64,000 nucleotides of DNA from Cryobacterium fucosi (GCF_004403515.1 NZ_SOHH01000068.1:43570-107569), one strand, 5' to 3'. Numbered from the stretch's first letter, positions 21,265 to 32,468 are shown. The notes: generated by a model from the letters alone, not told the origin. A program made the numbers and translations.

Positions 21265-22113
21265 TCAGGGTCGGCGCGGGGCGTCCATCAGGTCGTCTTC
21301 GATCTCCGCGTCGCTTGGCGGCCTGGCGGCCTGGCGCCGGGCCCGCTCGAGCGCCCTGGCGCGCTCCTGCGGGTCGTCGGCGTTGACCGACCGGAACTCC
21401 TGGCGGATCGCCCAGCCGAGCCCGACGAACGCGAGCAGGGCGAAGACGAACCACTGGAAGGCGTACGACAGGTGCGGGCCCTCGTCCCGTGCCGGCCGGG
21501 CGACCGCCACCGGGCGTTCTGCCGGAGCCGGGTCCTCCGACTTCATCAGGCCGTAGGCGCCGGTGTAGGTCGGGAGGTCGAGCCTGCCCTCGACCTCGGT
21601 GAGGTTGATCGTGGCGATCTGGTCCCCGAGCGCCGACCGACCGGCCAGGGACGGTTCGCCCGCCTTCAGCCGGGCGACGACGGTCACCTCGCCGTCGGGT
21701 GCCTCCGGAACGGACGCCGGCGCATCCGGTGTCTCGCCGGTCGGCAGCCAGCCCCGATCGACGATGAAGACGGTGCCGTCATCCAGCCGAAGCGGCGTGA
21801 GCACCTCAAAGCCGGGGTGGATGTTGAGCGGACGGTTCCGCACGATCAGCTCGTCGGCCTTCAGGTAGGTTCCGGTCACCACGACGGGCAGCCACTTCTG
21901 CGACTCCGTGAAGGCGCGCCGGCCGGGAAGGGCCTCCGCCAGCGGGATCGGCTCCGAGTCGAAGTTGGCGTCGACCTTGACGATCTCGGCCAGGGCCTCT
22001 GCCCGGCGGGCGAGCTGCCAGGTTCCGAGTCCCGCACAGATCGCCGCAAACAGGATGGTGAGCGCGAGGTAACCGGCCCAACGCCGGGTGAACGCGAATT
22101 TCCAGCCGATCAC
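21265..22113 (-). CDS. SURF1-family cytochrome oxidase assembly protein
   Basis: Membrane protein needed to mature heme-copper oxidase. 282 residues; two helices (about residues 12-32 and 215-235) flank an external beta domain with VVVTGTYL and VIDRGWLP-type segment (IVDRGWLPTGETP). The C terminus is highly charged. Last gene of a three-gene operon with DUF3099 and a 75-residue protein, each overlapping by 4 bp. Fits with ctaA/ctaB in the window. Confidence 0.92.
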   Translation of the reverse strand: MIGWKFAFTRRWAGYLALTILFAAICAGLGTWQLARRAEALAEIVKVDANFDSEPIPLAEALPGRRAFTESQKWLPVVVTGTYLKADELIVRNRPLNIHPGFEVLTPLRLDDGTVFIVDRGWLPTGETPDAPASVPEAPDGEVTVVARLKAGEPSLAGRSALGDQIATINLTEVEGRLDLPTYTGAYGLMKSEDPAPAERPVAVARPARDEGPHLSYAFQWFVFALLAFVGLGWAIRQEFRSVNADDPQERARALERARRQAARPPSDAEIEDDLMDAPRRP

Positions 22114-22337
22114 GCCTGGTCCGTCTCGCCCGGAAGGGGGGCCACCGTGAGCGGGAAGTCGCGCGCCGCCAGGAAGTCCCGGAGGAAGTCGACGTGTTGG
22201 TCGCAGGCAAGCCAGGTCTTGAACCGTTCGCCCGTGTGAATGCGCGGGTTACGCCAGTCCAGCCGCCAGAGCGCGTCCTGCCGGCAGCCGGCCCGGGAGC
22301 AGGTCGCCGACTCGAGGTCGGTGCCGAGACCGATCAC
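22110..22337 (-). CDS. small Cys/His protein of unknown function, SURF1 operon
   Basis: 75 residues from a GTG that overlaps the stop of the DUF3099 gene; the TGA overlaps the SURF1 ATG. Seen: TCSRAGC near residue 13 and ACDQH near residue 45, a possible zinc-ribbon pair, with many aromatic residues between. No family recognised. Tight coupling to SURF1 suggests a link to oxidase assembly, but that is inference. Confidence 0.7.
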   Translation of the reverse strand: MIGLGTDLESATCSRAGCRQDALWRLDWRNPRIHTGERFKTWLACDQHVDFLRDFLAARDFPLTVAPLPGETDQA

Positions 22338-22615
22338 TTCGGGCCCCCGTCGTCCGGCCGACGGTAGACCTCGATCGCGCCAGGCCGAACCACGGTGCCG
22401 GCCGGGGCGCCACCGTGCACGTTCGCCACGACGACGGCGAAGTACGGAAGGAGTATGGCCCCGGCGGCGCAGACCAGCAGCCACCACCCGTTCACGAACA
22501 GCATCAGCACGATGCAGACCATCCGGATGCCCATGGCCACCGAGTACTTGATCATCCGGGCGCGTCGTTCGGCCTCCGGTGACGGAGGTAAAGAGGTGAT
22601 CGACTGCTGTTTCAT
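22334..22615 (-). CDS. DUF3099 membrane protein
   Basis: 93 residues from ATG 22615 (ATG 22624 also possible). Two hydrophobic helices at about residues 28-45 and 46-65, with charged ends. Matches the actinobacterial DUF3099 family by its layout RARMIKYSVAMGIRMVCIV and VNGWWLLVCAAGAILLPYFA. Function unknown. First gene of the SURF1 operon; divergent from fabG. Confidence 0.8.
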   Translation of the reverse strand: MKQQSITSLPPSPEAERRARMIKYSVAMGIRMVCIVLMLFVNGWWLLVCAAGAILLPYFAVVVANVHGGAPAGTVVRPGAIEVYRRPDDGGPK

Positions 22616-22693
22616 GAATGCCATCGCTCCGGTCGGCCGGCGAAAGATCCGCCTGATAAGCCTACGTCTCGTCGACCGGGGACGGGGACGCCG

Positions 22694-22699
22694 TAAGCT
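22694..22699 (+). promoter_or_regulatory. candidate -10 of fabG
   Basis: TAAGCT lies 52 bp before the fabG ATG. On the other strand TAGGCT is found upstream of the DUF3099 start, so the 136-bp gap probably holds two divergent promoters. Confidence 0.4.
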
Positions 22700-22751
22700 G
22701 AAATCTACGTGCGTGCGGCTGTTCGTTCGCTGGGAAAAGATTGGACCATCC

Positions 22752-23462
22752 ATGACGACTGTCAGGACCGTTCTCGTGACCGGGGGAAACCGCGGCATCG
22801 GGTTTTCCATCGCCGAGGAATTCGTCACGCAGGGCCACCGGGTGGCGGTGACCGCCCGCTCCGGGCAGGGCCCGGAGGGCAGCCTGACCGTGCGCGCGGA
22901 CGTCACCGACGCGGTGTCGATCGACACCGCGTTCGCCGAGATCGAGGCCGCGCTCGGCCCGGTCGAGGTCGTCGTCGCCAACGCGGGCATCACCCGCGAC
23001 ACGCTGTTGATGCGAATGACCGAGGACGACTTCACGTCGGTGATCGACACGAACCTCAGCGGTGCGTTCCGGGTCGTGAAACGAGCGTCCAAGGGGATGC
23101 TCAAGGCCCGCTTCGGCCGCATCGTCCTGATCTCCAGTGTGGTCGGCCTGTACGGTTCCGCCGGGCAGGTGAACTATTCCGCGTCCAAGAGCGGCCTGGT
23201 CGGGCTCGCCCGGTCCGTCACCCGGGAACTCGGGGCCAGGGGGATCACGGCGAACGTGGTCGCGCCCGGCTTCATCGAGACCGACATGACGGCGCAACTG
23301 TCGGAGACCCAGCAGGCCGACTACAGGAAGAGCATCCCGGCCGGACGTTTCGCCACCCCGGGCGAGGTCGCCCGGGTGGTCACCTGGCTGGCCGGCGACG
23401 ATGCCGCGTACATCTCCGGCGCGGTCATCCCCGTCGACGGCGGATTGGGCATGGGGCACTAA
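22752..23462 (+). CDS. fabG: 3-oxoacyl-ACP reductase FabG-type SDR
   Basis: NADPH-dependent short-chain reductase, probably of type II fatty-acid synthesis. 236 residues. Seen: GGNRGIG coenzyme loop, VANAGITRD, the catalytic YSASKSG with Ser in LISSVVG, and [12 protein letters not shown] at the C terminus. Closest to the MabA/FabG group. The stop codon overlaps the stop of convergent serB. Confidence 0.9.
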   Translation: MTTVRTVLVTGGNRGIGFSIAEEFVTQGHRVAVTARSGQGPEGSLTVRADVTDAVSIDTAFAEIEAALGPVEVVVANAGITRDTLLMRMTEDDFTSVIDTNLSGAFRVVKRASKGMLKARFGRIVLISSVVGLYGSAGQVNYSASKSGLVGLARSVTRELGARGITANVVAPGFIETDMTAQLSETQQADYRKSIPAGRFATPGEVARVVTWLAGDDAAYISGAVIPVDGGLGMGH

Positions 23463-24106
23463 CCGCGCAGACCGAGCACGGGCAGCACCTGGCTGAGGTC
23501 GCAGACGTCGATCGCCAGGTCGGCCCGGGCACGCACCACGGGCTTCGCGTTGAAGGCGATCCCCAGGCCCGCCGCGTGCATCATCAGCAGGTCGTTCGCG
23601 CCGTCCCCGACGGCGACGGTCTGCCGGAGCGGCAGCGACTCCGCCGCGGCCCACTCCCTGAGGGCGGCAGCCTTGGCCCTGGCGTCGATGATCGGACCGA
23701 CCAGGCCGCCGGTCAGCCGGCCGTCGACCGCCTCCAGGCGGTTGGCCCGCCAGTGGTCGAGGCCGAACAGGGCGGCGAGCGGGTCGAGCACCTCATGGAA
23801 CCCGCCTGACACCACCCCGACGCTGCAGCCGTTGGCGTGCAGCCCAGAGATCAGGTCGTGCACTCCCGGCGTCGGCCGGATCAGCCGGAGGGCATCCGCG
23901 AAGACACCGGTGGACAGCCCGGCGAGGGTCTTCACCCGGGCCCGGAGGCTCTCGGCGAAATCGATCTCACCGCGCATGGCCTGTTCGGTGACCTCGGCGA
24001 CGAGATCGAGGGAACCGGCGGCATCCGCCAGCAACTCGATGACCTCGTTTTCGATGAGGGTGGAATCGGCATCAAGGACGACGAGGAATCGAGGGGGAAC
24101 GGTCAC
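23459..24106 (-). CDS. serB: phosphoserine phosphatase
   Basis: Last step of serine synthesis. 215 residues, HAD family without the N-terminal ACT domains found in mycobacteria. Seen: nucleophile motif [22 protein letters not shown], and [13 protein letters not shown] start overlaps the glgC stop by 4 bp, so it is translated with glgC. Confidence 0.93.
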   Translation of the reverse strand: MTVPPRFLVVLDADSTLIENEVIELLADAAGSLDLVAEVTEQAMRGEIDFAESLRARVKTLAGLSTGVFADALRLIRPTPGVHDLISGLHANGCSVGVVSGGFHEVLDPLAALFGLDHWRANRLEAVDGRLTGGLVGPIIDARAKAAALREWAAAESLPLRQTVAVGDGANDLLMMHAAGLGIAFNAKPVVRARADLAIDVCDLSQVLPVLGLRG

Positions 24107-25347
24107 GGGTGTACGTGCACGCCCTTGCCGACAACGGTGATGCCGGAATCGGTCACGCTGAAGCCCCTGGCCAGGTCGCGGTCGCGGTCGACGCCGATCT
24201 CGGCGCCGGCGCCGACGATGACGTCCTTGTCGAGGATCGCCCGGCGCACGATCGCACCCGGCTGGATCTGCACCCGGTCGAAGACGATCGAGTCCACCAC
24301 CTGGGCGCCGGAGTCGATCGCCGCCCACGGGCCGAGCACGCTGCGCTCGATGTGCGCGCCGGAGATGACGCAGCCGAGGGACACGATCGAGTCGATCATG
24401 GTGCCGAGGGCGCCGTGCGAGTCGCGGACGAACTTCGCGGGCGGCGAGTTCAGCTGCTGGCTGAAGATCGGCCACTTCTGGTTGTACAGGTTGAAGACCG
24501 GGAGGGCGCTGATCAGGTCCTGGTGAGCCTCGAAGAACGAGTCCATCGTTCCGACGTCGCGCCAGTAGTACCGGTCGCGGTCGGTCGAGCCGGGCACGAC
24601 GTTGCGCTGCAGGTCGTACACGCCGGCTTCGCCGCGGGACACGAAGTCCGGGATGATGTCGCCGCCCATGTCGTGGCTGGAATCGGTGCGTTCGCCGTCA
24701 CGGAGAACGGCCTCGATCAGCGCGTCGGCGTTGAAGACGTAGTTGCCCATCGAGGCGAACACCTCGTGCGGGGCGTCGGCGAGGCCGACGGCATCCTTCG
24801 GCTTCTCACGGAAGTCACGGATATGGTCCGGCGTGGCCGCGTCGACCTCGATGACGCCGAACTGGTCGGCCAGCTCGATCGGCTGCCGGATGGCGGCAAC
24901 CGTCGCTGCCGCCCCGGAGGCGATGTGGGCGGCGATCATCTGGCTGAAGTCCATGCGGTAGACGTGGTCGGCGCCGACGACGACGACGATGTCGGGCTTC
25001 TCGTCGTGGATCAGGTTCAGGCTCTGCAGGATCGCGTCGGCCGATCCGCTGAACCAGCGCTTGCCGAGCCGCTGCTGGGCCGGCACCGAGGCGATATACG
25101 AGTTGAACAGGCCGCCGGAGACGTGCCAGGTCTGCGAGACGTGGCGGTCCAGGCTGTGCGATTTGTACTGGGTGAGCACCACGATCTGGGTGAGCCCCGA
25201 GTTGATGAGATTGGACAGCGCGAAGTCAATCAACCGGTAGTGGCCGCCGAACGGCACTGCCGGCTTCGCGCGGTCCTCGGTCAACGGCATCAGCCGTTTT
25301 CCCTCGCCGCCGGCAAGCACGATTCCAAAGATCTTCTTCGACTCCAT
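24103..25347 (-). CDS. glgC: glucose-1-phosphate adenylyltransferase
   Basis: Makes ADP-glucose. 414 residues. Seen: the nucleotide loop [41 protein letters not shown], and C-terminal left-handed helix repeats ([21 protein letters not shown]). Start at 25347 is chosen because the -10 TACTGT stops 6 bp before it. Divergent from glgA, the same arrangement as Rv1213/Rv1212c. Confidence 0.96.
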   Translation of the reverse strand: MESKKIFGIVLAGGEGKRLMPLTEDRAKPAVPFGGHYRLIDFALSNLINSGLTQIVVLTQYKSHSLDRHVSQTWHVSGGLFNSYIASVPAQQRLGKRWFSGSADAILQSLNLIHDEKPDIVVVVGADHVYRMDFSQMIAAHIASGAAATVAAIRQPIELADQFGVIEVDAATPDHIRDFREKPKDAVGLADAPHEVFASMGNYVFNADALIEAVLRDGERTDSSHDMGGDIIPDFVSRGEAGVYDLQRNVVPGSTDRDRYYWRDVGTMDSFFEAHQDLISALPVFNLYNQKWPIFSQQLNSPPAKFVRDSHGALGTMIDSIVSLGCVISGAHIERSVLGPWAAIDSGAQVVDSIVFDRVQIQPGAIVRRAILDKDVIVGAGAEIGVDRDRDLARGFSVTDSGITVVGKGVHVHP

Positions 25348-25353
25348 ACCCCT

Positions 25354-25359
25354 ACAGTA
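25354..25359 (-). promoter_or_regulatory. -10 of glgC, leaderless spacing
   Basis: On the - strand TACTGT is followed by 6 nt (AGGGGT) and the glgC ATG. Predicts a leaderless or near-leaderless transcript. Confidence 0.5.
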
Positions 25360-25415
25360 GGGCCATCCGGAGCACCGGACCAGCACGGATGGGTGTGTCC
25401 TGGGTCGGGCTGCGC

Positions 25416-25421
25416 TAGCTT
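25416..25421 (+). promoter_or_regulatory. -10 of glgA, leaderless spacing
   Basis: TAGCTT is followed by 6 nt (TACAGC) and ATG 25428. With the glgC box, both divergent genes are served by boxes placed 6 nt before their start codons within an 80-bp gap. Confidence 0.5.
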
Positions 25422-25427
25422 TACAGC

Positions 25428-26609
25428 ATGCGAGTGGATCTGTTGACCAAGGAGTACCCCCCGGAGATTTACGGCGGAGCGGGCGTGCACGTCGCCGAGC
25501 TCGTTCGTGCCCTGCGCACGGACATCGAGGTGGTCGTTCGCTGCTTCGGCGCTCCTCGGGACGCCGCCGACACGTTCGCCTACGGCGTCCCCTCCCAGCT
25601 CGCCGATGCGAACGCCACCCTGGCGACCCTGGGCGTTGACCTGCAGATGGCCCAGGACGTGCAGGGCGCCGACATCGTGCACTCGCACACCTGGTACGCG
25701 AACGGGGCCGGCCACATCGCGAAGCTGCTCCACGGGGTGCCGCACGTGGTCACCGCGCACAGCCTCGAACCGCTCCGACCATGGAAGGCCGAACAGTTGG
25801 GCGGCGGCTACCGTGTGTCCAGCTGGATCGAACGCACCGCGTTCGAGGGCGCGGATGCCGTGATCGCCGTCAGCGACGGCATGCGCCGCGACATCCTCCG
25901 CAGCTACCCGGCGCTGGACGAGGCCCGGGTGCAGACGGTCTACAACGGCATCGACCTCGAGCGGTGGAAACCCACCGTCGACCGCGACACCGTGCGTGCC
26001 CTCGGCATCGACCCCGACCGGCCCGCCGTGGTCTTCGTGGGCCGGATCACCCGGCAGAAGGGCCTGCCCTACCTGTTGCGGGCGGCAGCGGCCCTCCCGG
26101 CCGACGTGCAGCTGGTCCTCTGCGCCGGCGCACCTGACACTCCCGGGATCCTCGCCGAGGTCACCGCGGGGGTCGAGGCGCTGCAACGCGAGCGCACCGG
26201 CGTCGTGTGGATCGACCGGCTGCTGCCGCAGCACGAGCTCGCGGCCGTCCTCACCGCCGGAACGGTCTTCGTCTGCCCGTCGGTGTACGAGCCGCTCGGC
26301 ATCGTCAACCTCGAGGCGATGGCCTGCGGGCTGCCCGTCGTCGGCACCGCCACCGGCGGCATTCCCGAGGTCGTCGCCGACGGCGTCACCGGCAGGCTCG
26401 TGCCGATCGACCAGGCCACCGACGGCACCGGCACCCCGATCGACCCTGAGCGGTTCGTCGCCGACCTGGCCAGGACCCTGGCGGAGGTGTTGTCCGATCC
26501 CGAACTCGCCGCCCGGATGGGCCGCGCCGGACGGGTCCGCGCGGAGGAAATGTTCAGCTGGAGCCAGATCGCCACCCGCACCCGGGAGATCTACGCCTCC
26601 CTGCTCTAG
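25428..26609 (+). CDS. glgA: GlgA/GlgM-type glycogen glycosyltransferase
   Basis: GT4/GT5-like retaining glycosyltransferase. 393 residues, two Rossmann domains. Seen: [38 protein letters not shown] and the donor-binding [20 protein letters not shown]. It matches the actinobacterial form that sits opposite glgC; in mycobacteria that enzyme makes alpha-maltose-1-phosphate from ADP-glucose for the GlgE route. Which of the two activities applies here cannot be told from sequence alone. Confidence 0.9.
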   Translation: MRVDLLTKEYPPEIYGGAGVHVAELVRALRTDIEVVVRCFGAPRDAADTFAYGVPSQLADANATLATLGVDLQMAQDVQGADIVHSHTWYANGAGHIAKLLHGVPHVVTAHSLEPLRPWKAEQLGGGYRVSSWIERTAFEGADAVIAVSDGMRRDILRSYPALDEARVQTVYNGIDLERWKPTVDRDTVRALGIDPDRPAVVFVGRITRQKGLPYLLRAAAALPADVQLVLCAGAPDTPGILAEVTAGVEALQRERTGVVWIDRLLPQHELAAVLTAGTVFVCPSVYEPLGIVNLEAMACGLPVVGTATGGIPEVVADGVTGRLVPIDQATDGTGTPIDPERFVADLARTLAEVLSDPELAARMGRAGRVRAEEMFSWSQIATRTREIYASLL

Positions 26610-26647
26610 CACCGGCCGCGGCGTGCCCGGCGCCCGGCGACGGCAGA

Positions 26648-26653
26648 TAACAT
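26648..26653 (+). promoter_or_regulatory. -10 box of the orphan ABC gene
   Basis: TAACAT followed by 6 nt and ATG 26660: leaderless spacing. Confidence 0.5.
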
Positions 26654-26659
26654 GGCTGT

Positions 26660-27442
26660 ATGGTCAACGTTCTACACTTCACCGACGTCTCCGTCGTCCG
26701 GGCTGGCACAACCATCCTCGACTCAGTGAATTGGAGTGTTGAAGACAATCAGCGCTGGGTGATCCTCGGCCCGAACGGCGCGGGCAAGACGACGCTGCTC
26801 CAGATCGCGGCCGCCCTGATCCACCCGTCGAGCGGCCGCGCCGAGGTCCTTGAGGAGCCGATCGGCGGCACCGACCTGTTCGAGCTCCGCCCCCGGATCG
26901 GCTTCGCGTCTACCGCGATGGCCCGCAAGGTTCCCGCCAACGAGAAGGTCCTCGACGTCGTCATGACGGCCGCCTACTCGGTGACGGGACGCTGGAACGA
27001 GGAGTACGAGACGATCGACGAGCGCCGCGCCCAGCGCGTACTGGCCGAATGGCGACTCGACCACCTCGCCGACCGGAAGTTCGGCACCCTCAGCGACGGC
27101 GAACAAAAGCGCGTGCAGATCGCGCGCTCGATCATGACCGACCCCGAGGTTCTGCTCCTGGACGAACCCGCCGCCAGCCTCGACCTCGGCGCCCGTGAGG
27201 AACTGCTGCGCCTGCTCGGCGGCTTCGCGAGCGAACCGAAGTCACCGGCCATCATCATGGTCACCCACCACGTCGAGGAGATCCCGGTCGGGTTCACCCA
27301 TGCGCTGCTCCTGTCCGGAGGTGGCGTGGTCAGCGCCGGGCCCCTCTCCGAGGCGCTCACCGCCGAGGCGCTCACCGAGGCGTTCGGCCTTCCGATCGAA
27401 CTGCGTGAAACCGACGGGCGCTTCACCGCCCGCGCGGCCTGA
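26660..27442 (+). CDS. ABC transporter ATP-binding protein without a permease
   Basis: 260 residues, one ABC domain. Walker A GPNGAGKTT, a signature reading LSDGEQKRVQIAR in place of LSGGQ, Walker B VLLLDEPAASLD, and MVTHHVEEIPVGF. The substitution in the signature and the sequence pattern resemble the ModF/YlmA-like stand-alone ATPases. No permease or binding protein is adjacent, so the partner or process is unknown. Confidence 0.85.
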   Translation: MVNVLHFTDVSVVRAGTTILDSVNWSVEDNQRWVILGPNGAGKTTLLQIAAALIHPSSGRAEVLEEPIGGTDLFELRPRIGFASTAMARKVPANEKVLDVVMTAAYSVTGRWNEEYETIDERRAQRVLAEWRLDHLADRKFGTLSDGEQKRVQIARSIMTDPEVLLLDEPAASLDLGAREELLRLLGGFASEPKSPAIIMVTHHVEEIPVGFTHALLLSGGGVVSAGPLSEALTAEALTEAFGLPIELRETDGRFTARAA

Positions 27443-27489
27443 CCGGACCCAACCCCGACGGACTGGCCGTCGCAACGGCCGGGTTCTGC

Positions 27490-27600
27490 TAAACTCGACA
27501 GTCGGTCCCAGGACCGCATAGCTTTTCCGCCGCACCTGGCGAGACTGTTCTCGCCGATCGAAGCGCACCTCACCAATCGAACAGCAATAAGGAAGTCTTC
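27490..27600 (+). promoter_or_regulatory. promoter and structured leader of rpmE2 (candidate L31 leader)
   Basis: TAAACT (27490-27495) gives a leader of about 100 nt before rpmE2. Two hairpins are seen: CGGTC/GACCG at 27503-27516 with a CCAG loop, and GGCGAG/CTCGCC at 27538-27555 with a 6-nt loop. Ribosomal-protein leaders named L31-Actinobacteria are known; this could be one, but I could not run a covariance search. Confidence 0.5.
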
Positions 27601-27852
27601 ATGAAGTCTGACATTCACCCCACGTACGCTCCCGTGGTTTTCCGCGACCTCGCGTCGGGTGCGACGTTCCTTACCCGTTCGACGGTCTCCAGCTCCAAGA
27701 CCATCGACTGGGAAGACGGCGCCACCTACCCGGTCATCGACGTGGAAATCTCCTCCGAGTCGCACCCGTTCTACACCGGCAAGCAGCGCATCATGGACTC
27801 CGCCGGACGGGTCGAGAAGTTCAACTCGCGCTACAAGGGCTTCGGCAAGTAA
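27601..27852 (+). CDS. rpmE2: 50S ribosomal protein L31 type B
   Basis: 83 residues. Seen: [25 protein letters not shown] and [10 protein letters not shown], typical of L31. It lacks the zinc-binding CxxC of type A, so it is the zinc-free form, often used under zinc limitation. A clear AAGGAAG ribosome-binding site precedes the ATG, after a structured leader. No consensus Zur box was recognised. Confidence 0.95.
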   Translation: MKSDIHPTYAPVVFRDLASGATFLTRSTVSSSKTIDWEDGATYPVIDVEISSESHPFYTGKQRIMDSAGRVEKFNSRYKGFGK

Positions 27853-27890
27853 CCAGGCCCCAGCCTCGCGGCGAGACGCCGTGGTGCACG

Positions 27891-27926
27891 AGAAAAGGCG
27901 ACCAGCTTCGGCTGGTCGCCTTTTCT
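27891..27926. terminator. terminator between rpmE2 and the exonuclease
   Basis: AGAAAAGGCGACCAGC-TTCG-GCTGGTCGCCTTTTCT is a perfect 16-bp stem with a TTCG tetraloop. T-rich on both strands, so it serves both convergent genes. Confidence 0.92.
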
Positions 27927-27942
27927 GTGTCAGCAATTCAGG

Positions 27943-28629
27943 TCAGCGCTCCGGCCAGCCACCGGATGCGACGAACTCCGGGTCGCGCTCCCGCCGCATG
28001 TAGGCCTGGAAGCTTTCGGCCTGCTCGAGCGACCACTTCGCCTGCAGGTCATGCAATTCGGAGACGGTGACCGGGAGCGTGGCCGCGTGGGTGCGGGCGA
28101 TCGCCTGCGCGACCCGGCCGGCAGCGATCGCATCCGCACCGGAATCGTGCGCGTCGTCAAGGGAGACGCCGTAGAACGCGCTCGTGACCTCCAGGGTGCG
28201 CTTTCCCTTGCGGTACCGGTCGACCGCCTTGTCGATCACGAGTGGATCGACCACCGGCGACGGCGCCACCAACGGAGAGACGCCGTGACGCAGCGACTCC
28301 CGGTTGAGCAGGGTGAGGTCGTACGGCGCGTTGTAGGCCACCAGCGGCAGGCCGCGGCCCAGGTGCTCGCGGATGGTCGCCACGATCTCGGCGACCCCCT
28401 CAGCGGCCCCACGGCCGTTCTCCGTCGCGTACTCGGTCGTGATGCCGTGCACATTCGTGGCCTGGGCGGGGATTTCGATGCCCGGGTCCAGCAGCCAGTC
28501 CACCCGCTCGAGCACCTCCCCGGTACGGTCGATGACGGCCACGGTCGCCGAGACGATTCGGCTCGTCTCCACGTCGATGCCGGTCGTCTCGAGGTCGAAT
28601 ACGGCCAGGGTGTCGCTCCAGTTGCTCAT
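27943..28629 (-). CDS. DEDDh 3'-5' exonuclease (DnaQ-like)
   Basis: 228 residues. Seen: exonuclease motif I VFDLETTGID, motif II VAYNAPYDLTLL, and motif III HDSGADAIAAGR with the His. It lacks the polymerase III alpha-contacting tail, so it is a proofreading-like or RNA/DNA exonuclease of the actinobacterial family. ATG 28629 is chosen: TAGGCT lies 6 nt upstream. Substrate unknown. Confidence 0.9.
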   Translation of the reverse strand: MSNWSDTLAVFDLETTGIDVETSRIVSATVAVIDRTGEVLERVDWLLDPGIEIPAQATNVHGITTEYATENGRGAAEGVAEIVATIREHLGRGLPLVAYNAPYDLTLLNRESLRHGVSPLVAPSPVVDPLVIDKAVDRYRKGKRTLEVTSAFYGVSLDDAHDSGADAIAAGRVAQAIARTHAATLPVTVSELHDLQAKWSLEQAESFQAYMRRERDPEFVASGGWPER

Positions 28630-28635
28630 GGGCAC

Positions 28636-28641
28636 AGCCTA
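28636..28641 (-). promoter_or_regulatory. -10 of the exonuclease gene
   Basis: TAGGCT on the - strand, 6 nt (GTGCCC) before the ATG at 28629. Leaderless spacing. Confidence 0.5.
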
Positions 28642-28690
28642 CGGGCGACCACCGTCACTGCTCGGGTGCCACTCCAGCGCGGGGCAGCCG

Positions 28691-30388
<1,698 letters not shown>

Positions 30389-30488
30389 AGGATTCCTTCC
30401 GGCCCCCGAAGGGCTCTGATCGACGGGAACAGCACGAGTCTAGATTCACCGGTACCGGGTCTGTCCAGCCCGAGCGGAGCGTGCGCCC

Positions 30489-30494
30489 TAAACT
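30489..30494 (+). promoter_or_regulatory. -10 of the alpha/beta hydrolase gene
   Basis: TAAACT followed by 7 nt and ATG 30502. It argues for 30502 over an in-frame GTG at 30481, which lies upstream of the box. Confidence 0.5.
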
Positions 30495-30501
30495 GGGTCT
30501 G

Positions 30502-31401
30502 ATGAACGTTCCTTCGCCGTATGACGAACTGCTCGCCCGGATTCCCGTCACCGTGCACACGGTGACCGTGCTCGGAAGCGACACCCGGTACTGGGACTAC
30601 GGCGACCCGGCAGCGACCACCACCATCGTGATGGTGCACGGGTTCCGGGGCGACCACCACGGCCTCGAGCCGGTCGTCGCCCAGCTCCCCGGTTTCCGGA
30701 TCATCTCCCCGGACCTTCCCGGCTTCGGGGAATCGGGTCCGTTGACCCCGATCCGGCACGATATCGCCGGCTACGGCCGGTGGCTGTCCGAACTCGTCGA
30801 CGCCCTGTCGATCCCCGGGCGCACGGTCATCCTCGGGCACTCATTCGGATCGATCATCGTGGCCGCCGCGATCGCCGGCGGCCTCACCGCCGACGAGGTC
30901 GTGCTCGTGAACCCGATCGCCGCGCCCGCCCTGTCCGGGCCACGCGGCATCCTGACCCGCCTGGCCGTGTTCTACTACTGGGCGGCGGCGAAACTGCCGG
31001 AGCGGCTCGGTTTCGCCCTGCTCCGCAACCGCGTGATCGTGCGGGCGATGAGCATCACGATGGCAAAGACCGGCGACCGGGACCTCCGCCGCTGGATCCA
31101 CAACCAGCACGACCGGTACTTCTCCGCGTTCGCCGACCGTGCGGTCGTGCTCGAAGCGTTCACCGCGTCGGTGGGCTCCGACGTCAGCGAGTTCGCCGCC
31201 GCCATCCCGCAACCCACCCTGCTCGTCGCCGCCGACAAGGACGACATCACCCCGGTCGCGGCCCAACACCGGTTGCAGGCGCTGTTCCCGAACGCGAGCC
31301 TGCGGGTGATCCCCGATGTCGGCCACCTGATCCACTATGAGGTTCCCGCCCGGGCCGCGGATGAGATCCGCCGCTTCCTCGCCCAGGAGCGGCCGGAATG
31401 A
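30502..31401 (+). CDS. alpha/beta hydrolase
   Basis: 299 residues. Seen: oxyanion region VMVHGFRGDHHG, nucleophile elbow ILGHSFGSI, the acid in LVAADKDDITP, and the catalytic His in VIPDVGHLIHYE. Broad family (esterase, lipase or haloperoxidase-like); the substrate cannot be read off. It overlaps the next glycosyltransferase by 4 bp. Confidence 0.88.
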   Translation: MNVPSPYDELLARIPVTVHTVTVLGSDTRYWDYGDPAATTTIVMVHGFRGDHHGLEPVVAQLPGFRIISPDLPGFGESGPLTPIRHDIAGYGRWLSELVDALSIPGRTVILGHSFGSIIVAAAIAGGLTADEVVLVNPIAAPALSGPRGILTRLAVFYYWAAAKLPERLGFALLRNRVIVRAMSITMAKTGDRDLRRWIHNQHDRYFSAFADRAVVLEAFTASVGSDVSEFAAAIPQPTLLVAADKDDITPVAAQHRLQALFPNASLRVIPDVGHLIHYEVPARAADEIRRFLAQERPE

Positions 31402-32468
31402 AGATCGTCTTCGATTGCCGCTACACCCGGTTCGACCGGCACGACGGCATCAGCCGGTACACCGCTGGCCTGGTCACCGAGCTCGGCAAGCTGCACCCCG
31501 TGATCATGCTGATCAGCGACCACCGGCAGCTCGACCTCCTGCCTGCCCTGCCCTGGCAGCTCGTGAGCGGCCCCACCGGCATCCGTGAACCGCTCCTCGC
31601 CCGCCAGATCAACCGGCTGCATCCCGACGTCGTCTTCAGCCCCATGCAGACCATGGGGTCCTGGGGTCGCCGGTACCGCCTGATCCTCACCGTGCACGAC
31701 CTGATCTACTACCGCAACCGCACCCCGCCGCGTGATTTCCCCGCCGCGGTCCGTCTGCTCTGGCGCCTGTATCACCTGGCGTGGTGGCCGCAGCGGATGC
31801 TCCTGAACCGTGCCGACGCGATCGTGACGGTCTCGGCGACCACCCGCGACCTGATCCGGGACCACCGTCTCACCCACCGGCCCGTCACGGTGGTCCCCAA
31901 TGCCGCCGGCGCTCTCAGCGCGGCTCCGGTGCGGCGCACGACGCCCGAGACGGGGCGGCTCGTCTACATGGGCTCGTTCATGCCCTACAAGAACGTCGAC
32001 ACGCTCGTGCGCGCCGCCGCCGGGCTGCCGGGCCACGAACTGCACCTGATGAGCCGGGTGGGCGAGGCGGAGCGTGCCCGGCTCGCCGCGCTCGCCCCCC
32101 AGGCGAGGCTGGTCTTCCATGACGGCGCCAGCGACGACGAGTACTCCGCGGTGCTCCGCAGTGCGACCGCGCTGGTCACCGCCTCCCTGGATGAAGGCTT
32201 CGGTATTCCGCTGGTCGAGGCGATGAGCCAAGGAATTCCGATCGTGGTCAGCGACATCCCCATCTTCCGTGAAATCGGGGGAGACGCGGCGCTGTACTTC
32301 GATCCGGCAAGCCCGGAGGCCCTCGCCGAGGCGATCACCCGACTCGACCGGCCGGGGGAGTGGGCCGAGCGTTCACGGCACTCCGTGGCCCTGGCGTCCC
32401 GGTTCACCTGGGCCGAGTCGGCCCGGAAGCTTCTGGCCCTGATCACCGCCACGGCCGCGCCGCACTGA
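31398..32468 (+). CDS. glycosyltransferase family 4 (GT-B)
   Basis: 356 residues. Seen: DCRYTRFDRHDGISRYTAGL near the N terminus, TVHDLIYYRNR, ADAIVTVSATTRDLI, YMGSFMPYKNVDTL and the donor motif ASLDEGFGIPLVEAMSQGIP. It starts within the stop of the hydrolase (ATGA), so the two are co-translated. Acceptor unknown; mannosyl- or glucosyltransferase activity is plausible. Confidence 0.88.
   Translation: MKIVFDCRYTRFDRHDGISRYTAGLVTELGKLHPVIMLISDHRQLDLLPALPWQLVSGPTGIREPLLARQINRLHPDVVFSPMQTMGSWGRRYRLILTVHDLIYYRNRTPPRDFPAAVRLLWRLYHLAWWPQRMLLNRADAIVTVSATTRDLIRDHRLTHRPVTVVPNAAGALSAAPVRRTTPETGRLVYMGSFMPYKNVDTLVRAAAGLPGHELHLMSRVGEAERARLAALAPQARLVFHDGASDDEYSAVLRSATALVTASLDEGFGIPLVEAMSQGIPIVVSDIPIFREIGGDAALYFDPASPEALAEAITRLDRPGEWAERSRHSVALASRFTWAESARKLLALITATAAPH

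Noticed and set aside
27465..27480. Hairpin GGCCGT-CGCA-ACGGCC after the orphan ABC gene as a terminator
   Set aside because: Only 6 bp and no T-run; too weak to call.
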